DNA of 8,863 bases from an uncultured Pseudomonadota bacterium (GCA_946478635.1 CAMLCX010000178.1:1-8863); one strand, 5' to 3'. Shown: positions 1 through 6,850, counted from the first letter of the stretch. Notes: a model not told the origin generated them from the sequence alone. A program made the numbers and translations.

Positions 1-1024
1 CCACGGCGAGGCAAAGGTTGGCGGCATCGGGGCGGTTGGTTTCGAAGAAATAGAGCGCCATGTCTTCCATGCGTCGCTTGAACGCTTTGCCGTTTTCGCC
101 CGAGCAAAGTCTCTTGACGGCATCGCGCACGATAGCGTTGAAGCGCTCTTCTTTTTGCAGCGGGTTGAGCACGAGGCGGCTGGTCTGCGCCTCCTGCAAC
201 TGCGGCAGCATCGCCTGCACCCAGCCGTCGGTCAAAATCCAGTAACGCAGCTCGGGTTCGTCGAGCAGACGGCGCGATTGTTCGCGCCAACCACCGTCGC
301 GCGCCTGCTCGGCATTTAGTTTCTCATAAATTGGATGGCCGATTTCCTTTGGCTTTCCGGTGGCCAGGATCGAGCGCACTTCATGAAAATCTTCCAGGCC
401 GGTCTGGCCGCGCGCCTTGGCCTTCTCGTAGCCCTCGTAGATCATCTGGTCGGCAAACTCCCACGGCACCGCGATCATGGCGACGCCGTGCTGCTTTTTG
501 ATCTCGTCCGCCATACTGCGCAGTTCCTTGCGGCGCATATGCGTGCCGCCGAAGCGCAGCAGGCCGTCGCGATCGTGCAGCATCGCTTGAATCACTTGCA
601 GCCCGTGGCTCGGTTGCGCCTTGGCGATCCATATCAAGCGACCGCCGCCACCGTCGACGGCGGACATGTAGGCTTCGATCTCTCGCTCTGCCCCGAATAG
701 AGCTGCGGGTTTGGTCTGCTCGATCTTTGGCTCAGGCGCGGCGAAGCCTTTCTGACCAAGCTTAAACAGCGCGCGTTTGATCTCCTTGCGGCTCTCTTTG
801 TCGTTGGTCCGGCGCTCGATCTCACCGAGCGCTTCGAGAGCCGTGGCATCGAAGATTTTGCCGAGAGCGAAAATCACCGCCAGATCGGTGTCCCTGCCTT
901 TGCCAAACTCGCCCTTCAAGCGAGACACAAGATCGGCCCCGGGCGCGTCGAGCGCCAGCCCCGCCTGGCGCAGTACTGCCACTCCTCTGCGGATTTCTTC
1001 CTCGTGCAATTTACTTTTTGCCAA
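1..1024 (-). CDS. Uncharacterised protein with helical N-terminal region, C-terminus beyond window edge
   Basis: The frame is open for 341 codons on the minus strand and leaves the window at its left edge, so the C-terminus is missing. I chose the TTG at 1024 because a TGAGG ribosome site sits six bases before it; it begins M-A-K-S-K-L-H-E-E-E. Residues 1 to about 85 are rich in short amphipathic helices (ALGKIFDATALEALGEIE, then DKESRKEIKRALFKLGQKGF), which resembles an ARM/HEAT-like helical repeat. A charged linker to about residue 100 leads into a mixed alpha/beta part (LIWIAKAQPSHGLQVIQAML). There is no signal peptide or membrane segment, so it should be cytoplasmic. It lies 47 bases after the deacetylase gene and is probably co-transcribed with it. 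I do not recognise a family with a known function. That the frame is coding is fairly sure; the TTG start is less so. Confidence 0.72.
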   Translation of the reverse strand, partial: MAKSKLHEEEIRRGVAVLRQAGLALDAPGADLVSRLKGEFGKGRDTDLAVIFALGKIFDATALEALGEIERRTNDKESRKEIKRALFKLGQKGFAAPEPKIEQTKPAALFGAEREIEAYMSAVDGGGGRLIWIAKAQPSHGLQVIQAMLHDRDGLLRFGGTHMRRKELRSMADEIKKQHGVAMIAVPWEFADQMIYEGYEKAKARGQTGLEDFHEVRSILATGKPKEIGHPIYEKLNAEQARDGGWREQSRRLLDEPELRYWILTDGWVQAMLPQLQEAQTSRLVLNPLQKEERFNAIVRDAVKRLCSGENGKAFKRRMEDMALYFFETNRPDAANLCLAV

Positions 1025-1070
1025 TCTAATCCTCAGCCCTGTGGCGCGGCATGCTGCGCCCTTACCATTT

Positions 1071-2012
1071 TTACAGTTTCGCGAGATCTGCAACCTTTCC
1101 CTGGCGCCCCGCATGCGCGAAGTTCGGCCAGTCCTCGACCTGTGCGTCGCGATAATTCTCGCGAAACCACCTGGCGATCTCCCCCGCCGTGGCGAACCAA
1201 ACCTTGCCATGGCTTTTGGCGTAGCGGATAAATTCGCGCAGCAAGAGGGCGCGGAACGGCCGGCCGCCGACGAACGGGTGATTGCCCCACATCATGAACT
1301 TCGGGTCCCGGTCGCCCTCTTCGTAGAGACAATCGAAGCAGTCTTTCCACATTTGCAGCATATCGCGCGGTGTGCGCCCGGCCCGCTGATAGCTCGAGTA
1401 ATCGTTCAAGTCCTGGAAGTACGACAGGACCGTCAATTCTTTGCCTTTGACCTTCAGGGTATAGGGCGTTTCCTGATGCTGGGGATCCATCCAGTAGGTG
1501 TACCCCAGCTCGCAAATAATCTCCGGAGTCACTGCGCTCGGCGCCACGCCCGTGGAAAGATAGCCCACCGGAGCCTTGCCGACGACCTTCTTCACCGCGT
1601 CGACTGTCTTTTGCAGGTCCTTCTTCTCCTTCTCGCGCTTCTTCATGTAGCTGTAATCGTGAATCCAGGTTTCGGTGCCGACTTCATGGCCCTGCTCGGC
1701 GATTTCCTTGAAAATCTCCGGATAGTTCTGAACCGTAATGCCGGTGGGGAAAAAACTCGTTTGGATCTTCTCCTGCTCGAATATGTCGAGCATTCGATAA
1801 ATGCCCACCCGCTCGCCGAATTCGCGGTCCGTGATGATCGCCAGGTTTCGCTTCGTGACCGCGTTTCGCGGGAAGCTGCGCCGATTTTCCTGCTGCAACG
1901 TATTCGGTCCGCCGAGGTCTTCGGGCCAGGTCTCGAAGGCCACGCACGGCGTAATCGCGATGCGCGCGCCGTCCGGCCATTTGATCGGTTTTCGCTTCGG
2001 TCTGACTTTCAT
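1071..2012 (-). CDS. Polysaccharide deacetylase (NodB-fold) family protein, PuuE-allantoinase-like
   Basis: This 313-residue protein is a carbohydrate-esterase-4/NodB-type hydrolase; relatives remove N-acetyl groups from glycans or open allantoin-type rings (PuuE). A strand with VAFETWPED at residues 24-32 takes the place of the first NodB motif, and DREFGERVGIYRMLDIF (62-78) is typical of the PuuE-like branch. GHEVGTETWIHDY (108-120) is the second motif, with Glu114 where the first metal His usually stands and His118 kept. The C-terminal part has GNHPFVGGRPFR (243-254) and VWFATAGEIARWF (271-283), both characteristic. No signal peptide is visible, so a cytosolic small-molecule amidohydrolase is more likely than a cell-wall enzyme. 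The ATG follows AAGGAGG by four bases. The gene is divergent from the enoyl-CoA hydratase and is probably the first of a minus-strand operon. The family is secure; the substrate is unknown. Confidence 0.9.
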   Translation of the reverse strand: MKVRPKRKPIKWPDGARIAITPCVAFETWPEDLGGPNTLQQENRRSFPRNAVTKRNLAIITDREFGERVGIYRMLDIFEQEKIQTSFFPTGITVQNYPEIFKEIAEQGHEVGTETWIHDYSYMKKREKEKKDLQKTVDAVKKVVGKAPVGYLSTGVAPSAVTPEIICELGYTYWMDPQHQETPYTLKVKGKELTVLSYFQDLNDYSSYQRAGRTPRDMLQMWKDCFDCLYEEGDRDPKFMMWGNHPFVGGRPFRALLLREFIRYAKSHGKVWFATAGEIARWFRENYRDAQVEDWPNFAHAGRQGKVADLAKL

Positions 2013-2179
2013 TCTGCCTCCTTAAAATCGGCTGAAAATTTGTTTACTCATGCCATAGTTCCAAAATGAATCCAACCGCTTGGGGGCGTTTGCTCGACTT
2101 TTTCCGCAGCCGCGGTTGTCTTGACTTGCGAGGGGATGCCAGCTAATTGAAATGTGATCACAAAGCAGGAGGAACGATC
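2013..2179. promoter_or_regulatory. Divergent control region between deacetylase and enoyl-CoA hydratase
   Basis: These 167 bases separate two genes that point away from each other, so both promoters should lie here. On the plus strand TTGACT (2121-2126) is a good -35, with a 17-base spacer to a poor -10 (TAATTG, 2144-2149). I found no convincing minus-strand promoter. The ribosome sites are clear at both ends: AAGGAGG before 2012 and AGGAGG before 2180. Confidence 0.4.
2153..2162. promoter_or_regulatory. Perfect palindrome TGTGATCACA, possible operator
   Basis: A perfect ten-base dyad lies just upstream of the AGGAGG of the enoyl-CoA hydratase gene and about where transcription would start if the 2121 promoter is used. 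A protein bound here would be placed to repress. The half-site TGTGA matches CRP/FNR-type half-sites, but the usual six-base gap between halves is absent, so a CRP site is unlikely. The regulator is unknown. Confidence 0.35.
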
Positions 2180-2971
2180 ATGGCAGACGGGAAAATGATT
2201 GAGTATCGAGTCGACAACGGCGTTGCCGTAATGGAAATCAATCGCCCGCCGGTTAACAGTTACACCACGGATTTGCTGAAGGAGCTGGACGCAGCCGTTC
2301 TCGAAGCGCGCTTCGACGACAATGTTCACGCCATCGTGATCACCGGCAAAGTCGAGAAATTTTTCTCCGCCGGCGCCGACATCAACATGCTTTCCAACAA
2401 ACCGCTGAGCTTCAAAAACAATTTCGCCCTGCACGGCCATGAAGTCCTGATGCGGCTGGAGAATACGCCGAAGATTGTCCTCGCCGCGATCAATGGCCAC
2501 GCCGTCGGCGGCGGCCTGGAAATCGCCATGGCCTGCGACATCCGCATCGCCAGGAAGGAAGGCGGCCGTGTCGGTCTCGCCGAGATCAATTTGGGCGTCA
2601 TGCCCGGCATGGGCGGCACCCAGCGCCTGCCGCGCCTGGTCGGCAAAGCCCGCGCTCTGGAGCTTTGCGCCACCGGCAAAACAATCGCCTTCGAGGAAGC
2701 GCTCGAAATGGGGCTCGTCCACTACATCTACGACAAAGAAAATTTCATGCAGCAGGTCATGGACTATGCGCGCCAGTTCATCGTGCCGAACAAGAGCAGC
2801 CTGGCGGTCGGCAAAGTGAAGCGCGCCATTCAAACAGGCTTGGAATTGTCGCTGCCTGATGGACTCGCCTTCGAACGCGAGTTGCTCGCGCAAACCTTTG
2901 GCAGCGAGGACGGTCAGGAAGGCGTCAAGGCCTATCTCGAAAAACGCACCGCGCAGTTCAAAGGAAAATAA
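2180..2971 (+). CDS. Enoyl-CoA hydratase/isomerase (crotonase) family protein
   Basis: This cytoplasmic crotonase-fold enzyme has 263 residues, the usual length. It probably adds water across a trans-2-enoyl-CoA in a beta-oxidation-like route. The oxyanion-hole segments are present: FSAGADINML (62-71) and GHAVGGGLEIAMACD (106-120). Both catalytic acids of the hydratases can be placed: Glu114 in GGGLE and Glu135 in LAEINLGVMPGMGGTQRLPR, with spacing close to that of Glu144/Glu164 in rat mitochondrial crotonase. The C-terminal EGVKAYLEKRTAQFKGK is also typical. Keeping both acids argues for a true hydratase rather than a one-acid isomerase. The frame is open from 2147, but the ATG at 2180 has AGGAGG seven bases before it and starts at the normal place. 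It probably forms an operon with the dehydrogenase 85 bases downstream. The acyl chain it uses cannot be read from the sequence. Confidence 0.95.
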   Translation: MADGKMIEYRVDNGVAVMEINRPPVNSYTTDLLKELDAAVLEARFDDNVHAIVITGKVEKFFSAGADINMLSNKPLSFKNNFALHGHEVLMRLENTPKIVLAAINGHAVGGGLEIAMACDIRIARKEGGRVGLAEINLGVMPGMGGTQRLPRLVGKARALELCATGKTIAFEEALEMGLVHYIYDKENFMQQVMDYARQFIVPNKSSLAVGKVKRAIQTGLELSLPDGLAFERELLAQTFGSEDGQEGVKAYLEKRTAQFKGK

Positions 2972-3000
2972 ACCGATTCCCCGTTTTCCGTTCGGACGTT

Positions 3001-3028
3001 TTGAACCGCTTGAACCGCTTGAGCGGTT
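3001..3028. repeat. Two tandem TTGAACCGC units plus hairpin between hydratase and dehydrogenase
   Basis: TTGAACCGC occurs twice in tandem (3001-3009, 3010-3018). The second copy pairs with GCGGTT (3023-3028) around a TTGA loop, giving a perfect six-base-pair stem. A T-run follows only after about 11 more bases and runs into the ribosome site of the next gene, so it is a weak candidate terminator. It resembles a dispersed intergenic repeat or an mRNA processing hairpin. Confidence 0.6.
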
Positions 3029-3056
3029 TGAACCCTAATTTTTTGGAGGATAGCTG

Positions 3057-4520
3057 ATGGCCAAAATGTTTATCGGCGGCGAATCCGTCGACTCGGTAAC
3101 TAAGAACACGTCCGAAGTACGCAACCCGGCAACGGGCGCGACCGTGGACACCGTGCCGCAGGGCAACGACAAGGACGTTCAGCAGGCGATCCAGGCCGCC
3201 GAGGACGCTTTCAAAGCATGGTCGGACGTCACGCCGGAAGATCGCGGCAATGCCCTGTTGAGCGCGTCCGAACTGATCAAGAAAAACAGCGGCGAGATCG
3301 CCCAACTGCTCACCCAGGAGCAAGGCAAGACGCTCTTCGAGGCTGGCCTGGAAATTCATCACCTCGTGCACGGCTTGGAATTCTACGCCGGCTTGGCTTC
3401 GAAGGTGCGCGGCTCCCATGTCCCCCTGCCGCAAAAAAACGCCTACGGCATGGTCGTGCGCCAACCCATCGGCGTGTGCGGCGGCATCGTGCCATGGAAT
3501 TTTCCCCTGACTTTGATGGGCACCAAGCTCGGACCGGCGCTTGCCGCCGGCAACACGATCATCATCAAACCGGCGAGCACAACGCCCCTGGCGACGATCA
3601 GAGTTATTGAACTCATCGCCCAGGCGACCTTCGGCGAAGGCAAAGCGCAAAAGACCTTGCCTAAAGGCACGGTCAACATCGTCACCGGCCCCGGCGGGAG
3701 CGTCGGCGAAGAACTCTTGCGCAATCCGCGTATCCGCCGCATTGCCTTTACCGGCTCGACGCCGGTGGGCCGCCACGTCATGGAGGTCGCCGGCCGCGAA
3801 ATCAAGCGGGTGACTTTGGAGCTCGGCGGCAGCGACCCGATGATCGTCATGGAAGACGCAAACGTCGACTTGGCAGTAAAGATGGCCGACGTCGGGCGCT
3901 ATTTCAATTGCGGCCAGATGTGTCTCGGCGTCAAACGGTTGTTCCTGCACGAATCCATTGCCGACAACTTCACCGGCGCGCTGGTGGAGATCTTGAAGAA
4001 GAAAACCGTCGGCAACGGCATGAGCAAGGAAACCCGCATGGGTCCGATCCATATCGGCTCCCAGCGCCAGGAAGTCGAAGAGCAAGTCGAAGACGCCAAG
4101 GCGCGCGGCGGCAAAGTCCTGTTCGGCGGCGAGCGCCCCAAGGGCGGCGACTTGGACAAAGGATTTTTCTACCTGCCGACGCTGATGACCAACGTGCCCG
4201 ACGACGCGCGTATGACCAAAGAAGAAGTCTTCGGTCCCGCACTGCCGGTCTATACTTTCAAAACACTCGACGAAGCGCTCGAGAAGGCGAACTCGTCGGA
4301 GTTCGGTCTCGGCTCATCGATCTGGACGCGCAATCTGCTTCACGCCAACAAGGCCATCGATAAGCTCCAGGCCGGCAACGTGTGGGTCAATTCGCTTCAC
4401 TACGGTTACGACGAACTGCCCTTCGGCGGCGTCAAATCGAGCGGCGTCGGCCGCGAGCATGGCCCCGAGGCGCTGGACTACTACCTCGAACCCAAGGGCG
4501 TGGTCATCGTCAACGTGTAA
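3057..4520 (+). CDS. NAD(P)-dependent aldehyde dehydrogenase (ALDH superfamily)
   Basis: This 487-residue protein oxidises an aldehyde to its carboxylate in the cytoplasm. Everything expected is present: PWNFP with oxyanion Asn148, the cofactor-binding KPAS (Lys171, Ser174), FTGSTPVGR (231-239), the general base Glu255 in LELGGSDP, nucleophile Cys289 in NCGQMCLGVKR, and EEVFGP with Glu390. Length is normal and I see no damage. Ser174 stands where strictly NAD-using enzymes such as ALDH2 have Glu, so NADP may be accepted, as in GabD-type succinate-semialdehyde dehydrogenases. The overall look is closest to semialdehyde dehydrogenases of the GabD/betaine-aldehyde/hydroxymuconic-semialdehyde broad group; I cannot choose among them. 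The ATG at 3057 follows GGAGG by seven bases. It lies between the hydratase and the VOC gene and probably shares their transcript. Confidence 0.95.
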   Translation: MAKMFIGGESVDSVTKNTSEVRNPATGATVDTVPQGNDKDVQQAIQAAEDAFKAWSDVTPEDRGNALLSASELIKKNSGEIAQLLTQEQGKTLFEAGLEIHHLVHGLEFYAGLASKVRGSHVPLPQKNAYGMVVRQPIGVCGGIVPWNFPLTLMGTKLGPALAAGNTIIIKPASTTPLATIRVIELIAQATFGEGKAQKTLPKGTVNIVTGPGGSVGEELLRNPRIRRIAFTGSTPVGRHVMEVAGREIKRVTLELGGSDPMIVMEDANVDLAVKMADVGRYFNCGQMCLGVKRLFLHESIADNFTGALVEILKKKTVGNGMSKETRMGPIHIGSQRQEVEEQVEDAKARGGKVLFGGERPKGGDLDKGFFYLPTLMTNVPDDARMTKEEVFGPALPVYTFKTLDEALEKANSSEFGLGSSIWTRNLLHANKAIDKLQAGNVWVNSLHYGYDELPFGGVKSSGVGREHGPEALDYYLEPKGVVIVNV

Positions 4521-4534
4521 GAAGAAAGACAAAA

Positions 4535-4610
4535 TTGGAGTAATGGAGTGCTGGAGTTATGGGGTGTGGTAAATTCCGCAACCCATCACTCCACTACTCC
4601 GTTACTCCAA
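4535..4610. repeat. Long imperfect palindrome made of head-to-head octamer repeats
   Basis: The left arm is an eight-base tandem array of TGGAGTNN: TGGAGTAA 4536-4543, TGGAGTGC 4544-4551, TGGAGTTA 4552-4559 and TGGGGTGT 4560-4567. The right arm carries the same unit inverted, read on the minus strand as TGGAGTAA, CGGAGTAG, TGGAGTGA, and so on. Bases 4535-4564 and 4581-4610 match at 25 of 30 positions as an inverted repeat around a 16-base loop. No T-run follows, so it is not an ordinary terminator. It lies between the dehydrogenase stop and a putative promoter for the VOC gene and may shape mRNA stability, or be a dispersed palindromic element. Confidence 0.8.
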
Positions 4611-4629
4611 CACTCCCGACCCGATTCGG

Positions 4630-4659
4630 TTGACAAGTCACGCTACATTCCATTAGGTT
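4630..4659 (+). promoter_or_regulatory. Possible sigma-70 promoter for the VOC gene
   Basis: A perfect TTGACA (4630-4635) is followed by an 18-base spacer and a weak TAGGTT (4654-4659), about 30 bases before the VOC start. It would let the VOC gene be transcribed apart from the upstream two. The -10 is poor, so confidence is modest. Confidence 0.4.
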
Positions 4660-4690
4660 AATCTATCTCAACAGGACCACGGAGGCCCAC

Positions 4691-5491
4691 ATGTTTGCAC
4701 AAATGCGGCACATGGCGATCGTTACCAGCAACGCCCATCAGGAAGGCGACTTTTACCACGACGTTTTGGGTATGAAACGTTCCGACTTGAAGCGCGCCGG
4801 CGGCGCCGTGGTCGTCAGCGATGGCTATGTCGGCTTGAATTTGAACCCGCGCGCTCCGGGACGCCAGGCGGGTTTCGATCATTTCGGCTTCGAAGTCCAG
4901 GACACCGAAGTTGTCTTCGCGCGGCTTAAAGAGAAATATCCCAAAATCCAGGTGCTGCGTCGGCCCAGCAATCGCCCCTTTGCCGGTATCAGCATGCACG
5001 ACCCGATGGGCAACGTTTTCGATCTGTCCCAGCTGAACATGGAAAACCGCCGCGATCTTTACACGGAACAAATTGAGGAGCGCAAGCGCCGCGTCGGCCA
5101 CTTTGGCTTGCGCTGCGTGGAGCCGGAGCTCTGCGGCGAATTTTATCGAGATGTTTTCGAGTTGACGGAATTGGAAAAGCCGTCCGGCGATCCCAATCAC
5201 TATCTATCGGATGGAAGAGTGACTCTCGCGGTCATGCCCTGGAAGATTTCCGACTTCTACGGTTCCGGCATCGAGCGCCCAGCTCTCGACCACATCGGTT
5301 TTAAGGTGGAAAGCTTGAAAGCGTTCAAGGCTGACCTGGAAAAATACACGAGCGCAAATCCGTCGCCGGAAGACCGGCCGGAAAAAAACCCGGAACGCGA
5401 AGTGCGGCAAAACCTGCTCGCTAGCTGCTGCTTCGGTCAACACCAATTATCGGATCCCGACGGTGTGTTGATCGACGTATCGGAAAACTAG
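4691..5491 (+). CDS. Two-domain vicinal-oxygen-chelate (glyoxalase/extradiol dioxygenase superfamily) protein
   Basis: This 266-residue protein is a tandem of two VOC modules (about 1-120 and 133-266), the arrangement of type I extradiol dioxygenases and some glyoxalase-like lyases or isomerases. Each module has the usual ligand positions: His7 (MRHMAIV), His64 (FDHFGFEV) and Asp111 (DPMGNVFDLSQ) in the first; His137 (VGHFGLRC), His201 (LDHIGFKV) and Asp262 (DPDGVLIDV) in the second. The third ligand is normally Glu, and here it is Asp in both modules. The second-sphere Tyr of extradiol enzymes is not obvious; HQLSDPDG stands in that region. A ring-cleaving oxygenase is possible but not shown. 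It is probably cytoplasmic. The ATG follows GGAGG by five bases. It is the last gene of the plus-strand set and is followed by a strong terminator. Confidence 0.9.
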   Translation: MFAQMRHMAIVTSNAHQEGDFYHDVLGMKRSDLKRAGGAVVVSDGYVGLNLNPRAPGRQAGFDHFGFEVQDTEVVFARLKEKYPKIQVLRRPSNRPFAGISMHDPMGNVFDLSQLNMENRRDLYTEQIEERKRRVGHFGLRCVEPELCGEFYRDVFELTELEKPSGDPNHYLSDGRVTLAVMPWKISDFYGSGIERPALDHIGFKVESLKAFKADLEKYTSANPSPEDRPEKNPEREVRQNLLASCCFGQHQLSDPDGVLIDVSEN

Positions 5492-5519
5492 AGGCCAAAT
5501 CCTTAATCTTTCGCTTTAG

Positions 5520-5558
5520 AAAGGGCATTCGTCATAGGACGGATGCCCTTTTTTTCTT
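5520..5558 (+). terminator. Strong intrinsic terminator after the VOC gene
   Basis: AAGGGCATTCGTC (5521-5533) pairs with GACGGATGCCCTT (5538-5550) around the loop ATAG, giving 13 pairs with one G-U wobble. Seven T follow directly (5549-5555). It begins about 29 bases after the VOC stop and ends the plus-strand hydratase/dehydrogenase/VOC unit. Confidence 0.93.
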
Positions 5559-5582
5559 AAAGAAATGTTCACCACAGAGGCG

Positions 5583-5635
5583 GCGAGTTCACGGAGTGCG
5601 AAAATTCTTTAAAGAACGGCCTCCGCGAATCTGCG
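5583..5635. repeat. Degenerate long hairpin repeat with TTCTTTAAAGAA centre
   Basis: The perfect 12-base palindrome TTCTTTAAAGAA (5605-5616) is flanked by arms that are imperfect inverted copies: GCGAGTTCACGGAG on the left, and on the right a stretch whose complement reads GCAGATTCGCGGAG. It is preceded by CACCACAGAGG. Motifs of the ACCACAGAG...TTCACGGAG type are, from memory, common in intergenic DNA of uncultivated bacteria, and this looks like a decayed copy. It lies between two converging genes. Confidence 0.5.
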
Positions 5636-5638
5636 TAG

Positions 5639-5657
5639 GGGCGTATGGCATACGCCC
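5639..5657. repeat. Perfect palindrome GGGCGTATG-G-CATACGCCC
   Basis: Nine bases on each side of a single G are perfectly complementary; folded as RNA this gives about eight pairs and a three-base loop. It lies 22 bases after the end of the minus-strand gene 5679-6671, so it may serve as a 3' stem for that transcript. No T-run follows on the minus strand. The form resembles dispersed TAGGGGCG...CGCCCC elements. Confidence 0.65.
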
Positions 5658-5678
5658 TCTCGGGATGCACGCGGCTCG

Positions 5679-6671
5679 TTATTGTGGGGCGGGATTGCGC
5701 CGTTTGCTCCACCGGCCCACGCCGAGTCCCAAGGTGATCAGTGCGATAAAATATGCGAGCACCGGTACCATGGCACCTACCGGCGGCTCGACGCCGGTTA
5801 CGGCAATGACCTCCTCGTTTCGAGCCGGCGTTCGACCGGGGATATTGCCCACAGCGGCTACCCGGTATTCGGCACCGTCAGGAAAATTGAATTTCATCGA
5901 CCATTCGCCGGGCACGGCAATCTTCTCCACAGCAAAGACGACCTTCTGCTTTTCCAGGTGAGTAATTGTCAGTGTCAGCAGCGCTGCTCGATCGTCGCCG
6001 CCGGCATCATTGGCCAACCTCCACCGCACCAGGCTTGGTTTTCCCACTGTCGGCGGTTCGATTTCCAAAACCGCGGAACCGAACGGCGTATTTTGCTGTG
6101 CGTCGGAGACCGTCGCAGACCCGCTGAGCAGCACGGCCGCCGCGATCAGCGCGGTAGCGCCGACGCGCGAGCCCGTAAAAATTCGTCCCGCTACGAAACC
6201 GAGGAAAAATAAACCCGCCGAGAAAACACCGAGCGCAAGCCACTTTTGGCGATTTTCCCGCACGGCAAACGACAGGACTTTTCTTGCTTTCGACCCGTCG
6301 GCCGCAACGACATCCACCATCAGGCGATATTCACCCCGGATCGGGAAAAGCTGCTTCCAGTTCGCCCGGCCCTGCCGTAAAGGGAGCTGCATTTCATTCA
6401 GCACCGTACCTTCGACCAGCGGCATGTCCGTGGAAAAAAATCGCCCAGGCCGCGGCGCTTCGAGCCTGATGGCGACCGTTCCCTGCTTCACTGGACGACC
6501 GTCAAGGCCGGTAACCAGCAACGATAAGTCGATGGGATCGGCGAACGGCCGCAGCAGTTCTATACGAGGCGTGGTTTTGAAAAGCACATTCAGCTCCTCA
6601 GCCGGCAATGAGGAGCCAGAGAGCATGACGGCAACGAGAATGAAGCGAGCGAGAAAATTCTTTAGTGGCAA
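5679..6671 (-). CDS. Secreted/membrane protein with two predicted Ig-like domains and three TM segments, function unknown
   Basis: The 330-residue product starts with a signal peptide (K4, hydrophobic 6-18, likely cleavage after LPA at residue 24). A beta-rich domain follows (about 26-137, with DPIDLSLLVTGLDGRPVKQG and GEYRLMVDV). Two adjacent membrane segments follow (about 144-163, 168-187), then a second beta domain (about 194-295, with WSMKFNFPDGAEYRVAA) and a last membrane segment (about 300-319) ending in a basic WSKRR tail. The beta domains look like the Ig-like folds of YtkA/FixH-type periplasmic proteins; that is an impression, not a proven match. The start is a TTG at 6671 inside the last codons of the CbtB-like gene, a ten-base overlap that suggests coupled translation. 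No good ribosome site precedes it, but later starts would remove the signal peptide. A metal-handling role is inferred from the neighbour only. Confidence 0.75.
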   Translation of the reverse strand: MPLKNFLARFILVAVMLSGSSLPAEELNVLFKTTPRIELLRPFADPIDLSLLVTGLDGRPVKQGTVAIRLEAPRPGRFFSTDMPLVEGTVLNEMQLPLRQGRANWKQLFPIRGEYRLMVDVVAADGSKARKVLSFAVRENRQKWLALGVFSAGLFFLGFVAGRIFTGSRVGATALIAAAVLLSGSATVSDAQQNTPFGSAVLEIEPPTVGKPSLVRWRLANDAGGDDRAALLTLTITHLEKQKVVFAVEKIAVPGEWSMKFNFPDGAEYRVAAVGNIPGRTPARNEEVIAVTGVEPPVGAMVPVLAYFIALITLGLGVGRWSKRRNPAPQ

Positions 6672-6850
6672 GGAACGACGGCTAACGCGTGGCGCGCGTT
6701 GTGGAGCGTGTCATGAACCGCGGGATAGCTTGCCGCCAAAGCGACGAACAACGTGGCGCCGCAGACCGAAAGAAAAATTCCTGACTTAATCAGGAACGAA
6801 ATCCGTTCCGAAACCGCAATTCCCAACCGGCCGGCAAGTGTTTTTTCCAT
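6662..6850 (-). CDS. cbtB: CbtB-like small membrane protein (predicted cobalt transporter subunit family)
   Basis: This 62-residue protein has a basic N-terminus, one membrane helix (about 19-40) and a His-rich tail HDTLHNARHALAVVPCH ending at the C-terminus. The order HD..H..RHAL...PCH is the hallmark of CbtB, a small subunit predicted, from its link to B12 riboswitches and CbtA, to take part in cobalt uptake. His46, His50, His54, Cys61 and His62 could bind a metal. I chose the ATG at 6850 because GGGAG lies six bases before it; a longer frame starting at 6907 begins within the -35 element. No CbtA (a multi-TM protein of about 240 residues) is visible in the window; the overlapping downstream gene is a different membrane protein. 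The family call is fairly sure; the metal carried here is not. Confidence 0.75.
   Translation of the reverse strand: MEKTLAGRLGIAVSERISFLIKSGIFLSVCGATLFVALAASYPAVHDTLHNARHALAVVPCH

Noticed and set aside
777..2069. Long open frame on the plus strand (430 codons)
   Set aside because: It lies antisense to the deacetylase and its downstream gene, lacks a ribosome site, and has a composition typical of the mirror of a GC-rich gene; the minus strand carries clear family motifs.
2048..2893. Open frame of 281 codons on the minus strand
   Set aside because: It is antisense to the enoyl-CoA hydratase, whose motifs and ribosome site are clear.
3001..3056. Intrinsic terminator between hydratase and dehydrogenase
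   Set aside because: The stem is only six pairs and the T-run is about 14 bases away and next to the ribosome site, so read-through is more likely.
2958..4085. Open frame of 375 codons on the minus strand
   Set aside because: It is antisense to the aldehyde dehydrogenase, is His/Asp/Ala-rich as mirror frames often are, and has no recognisable domain.
4536..4610. CRISPR array
   Set aside because: The repeated unit is only eight bases with no spacers, and copies invert halfway.
5596..5961. Small plus-strand open frame of 121 codons after the terminator
   Set aside because: It starts in repeat DNA and continues antisense to the minus-strand membrane-protein gene; it has no ribosome site.
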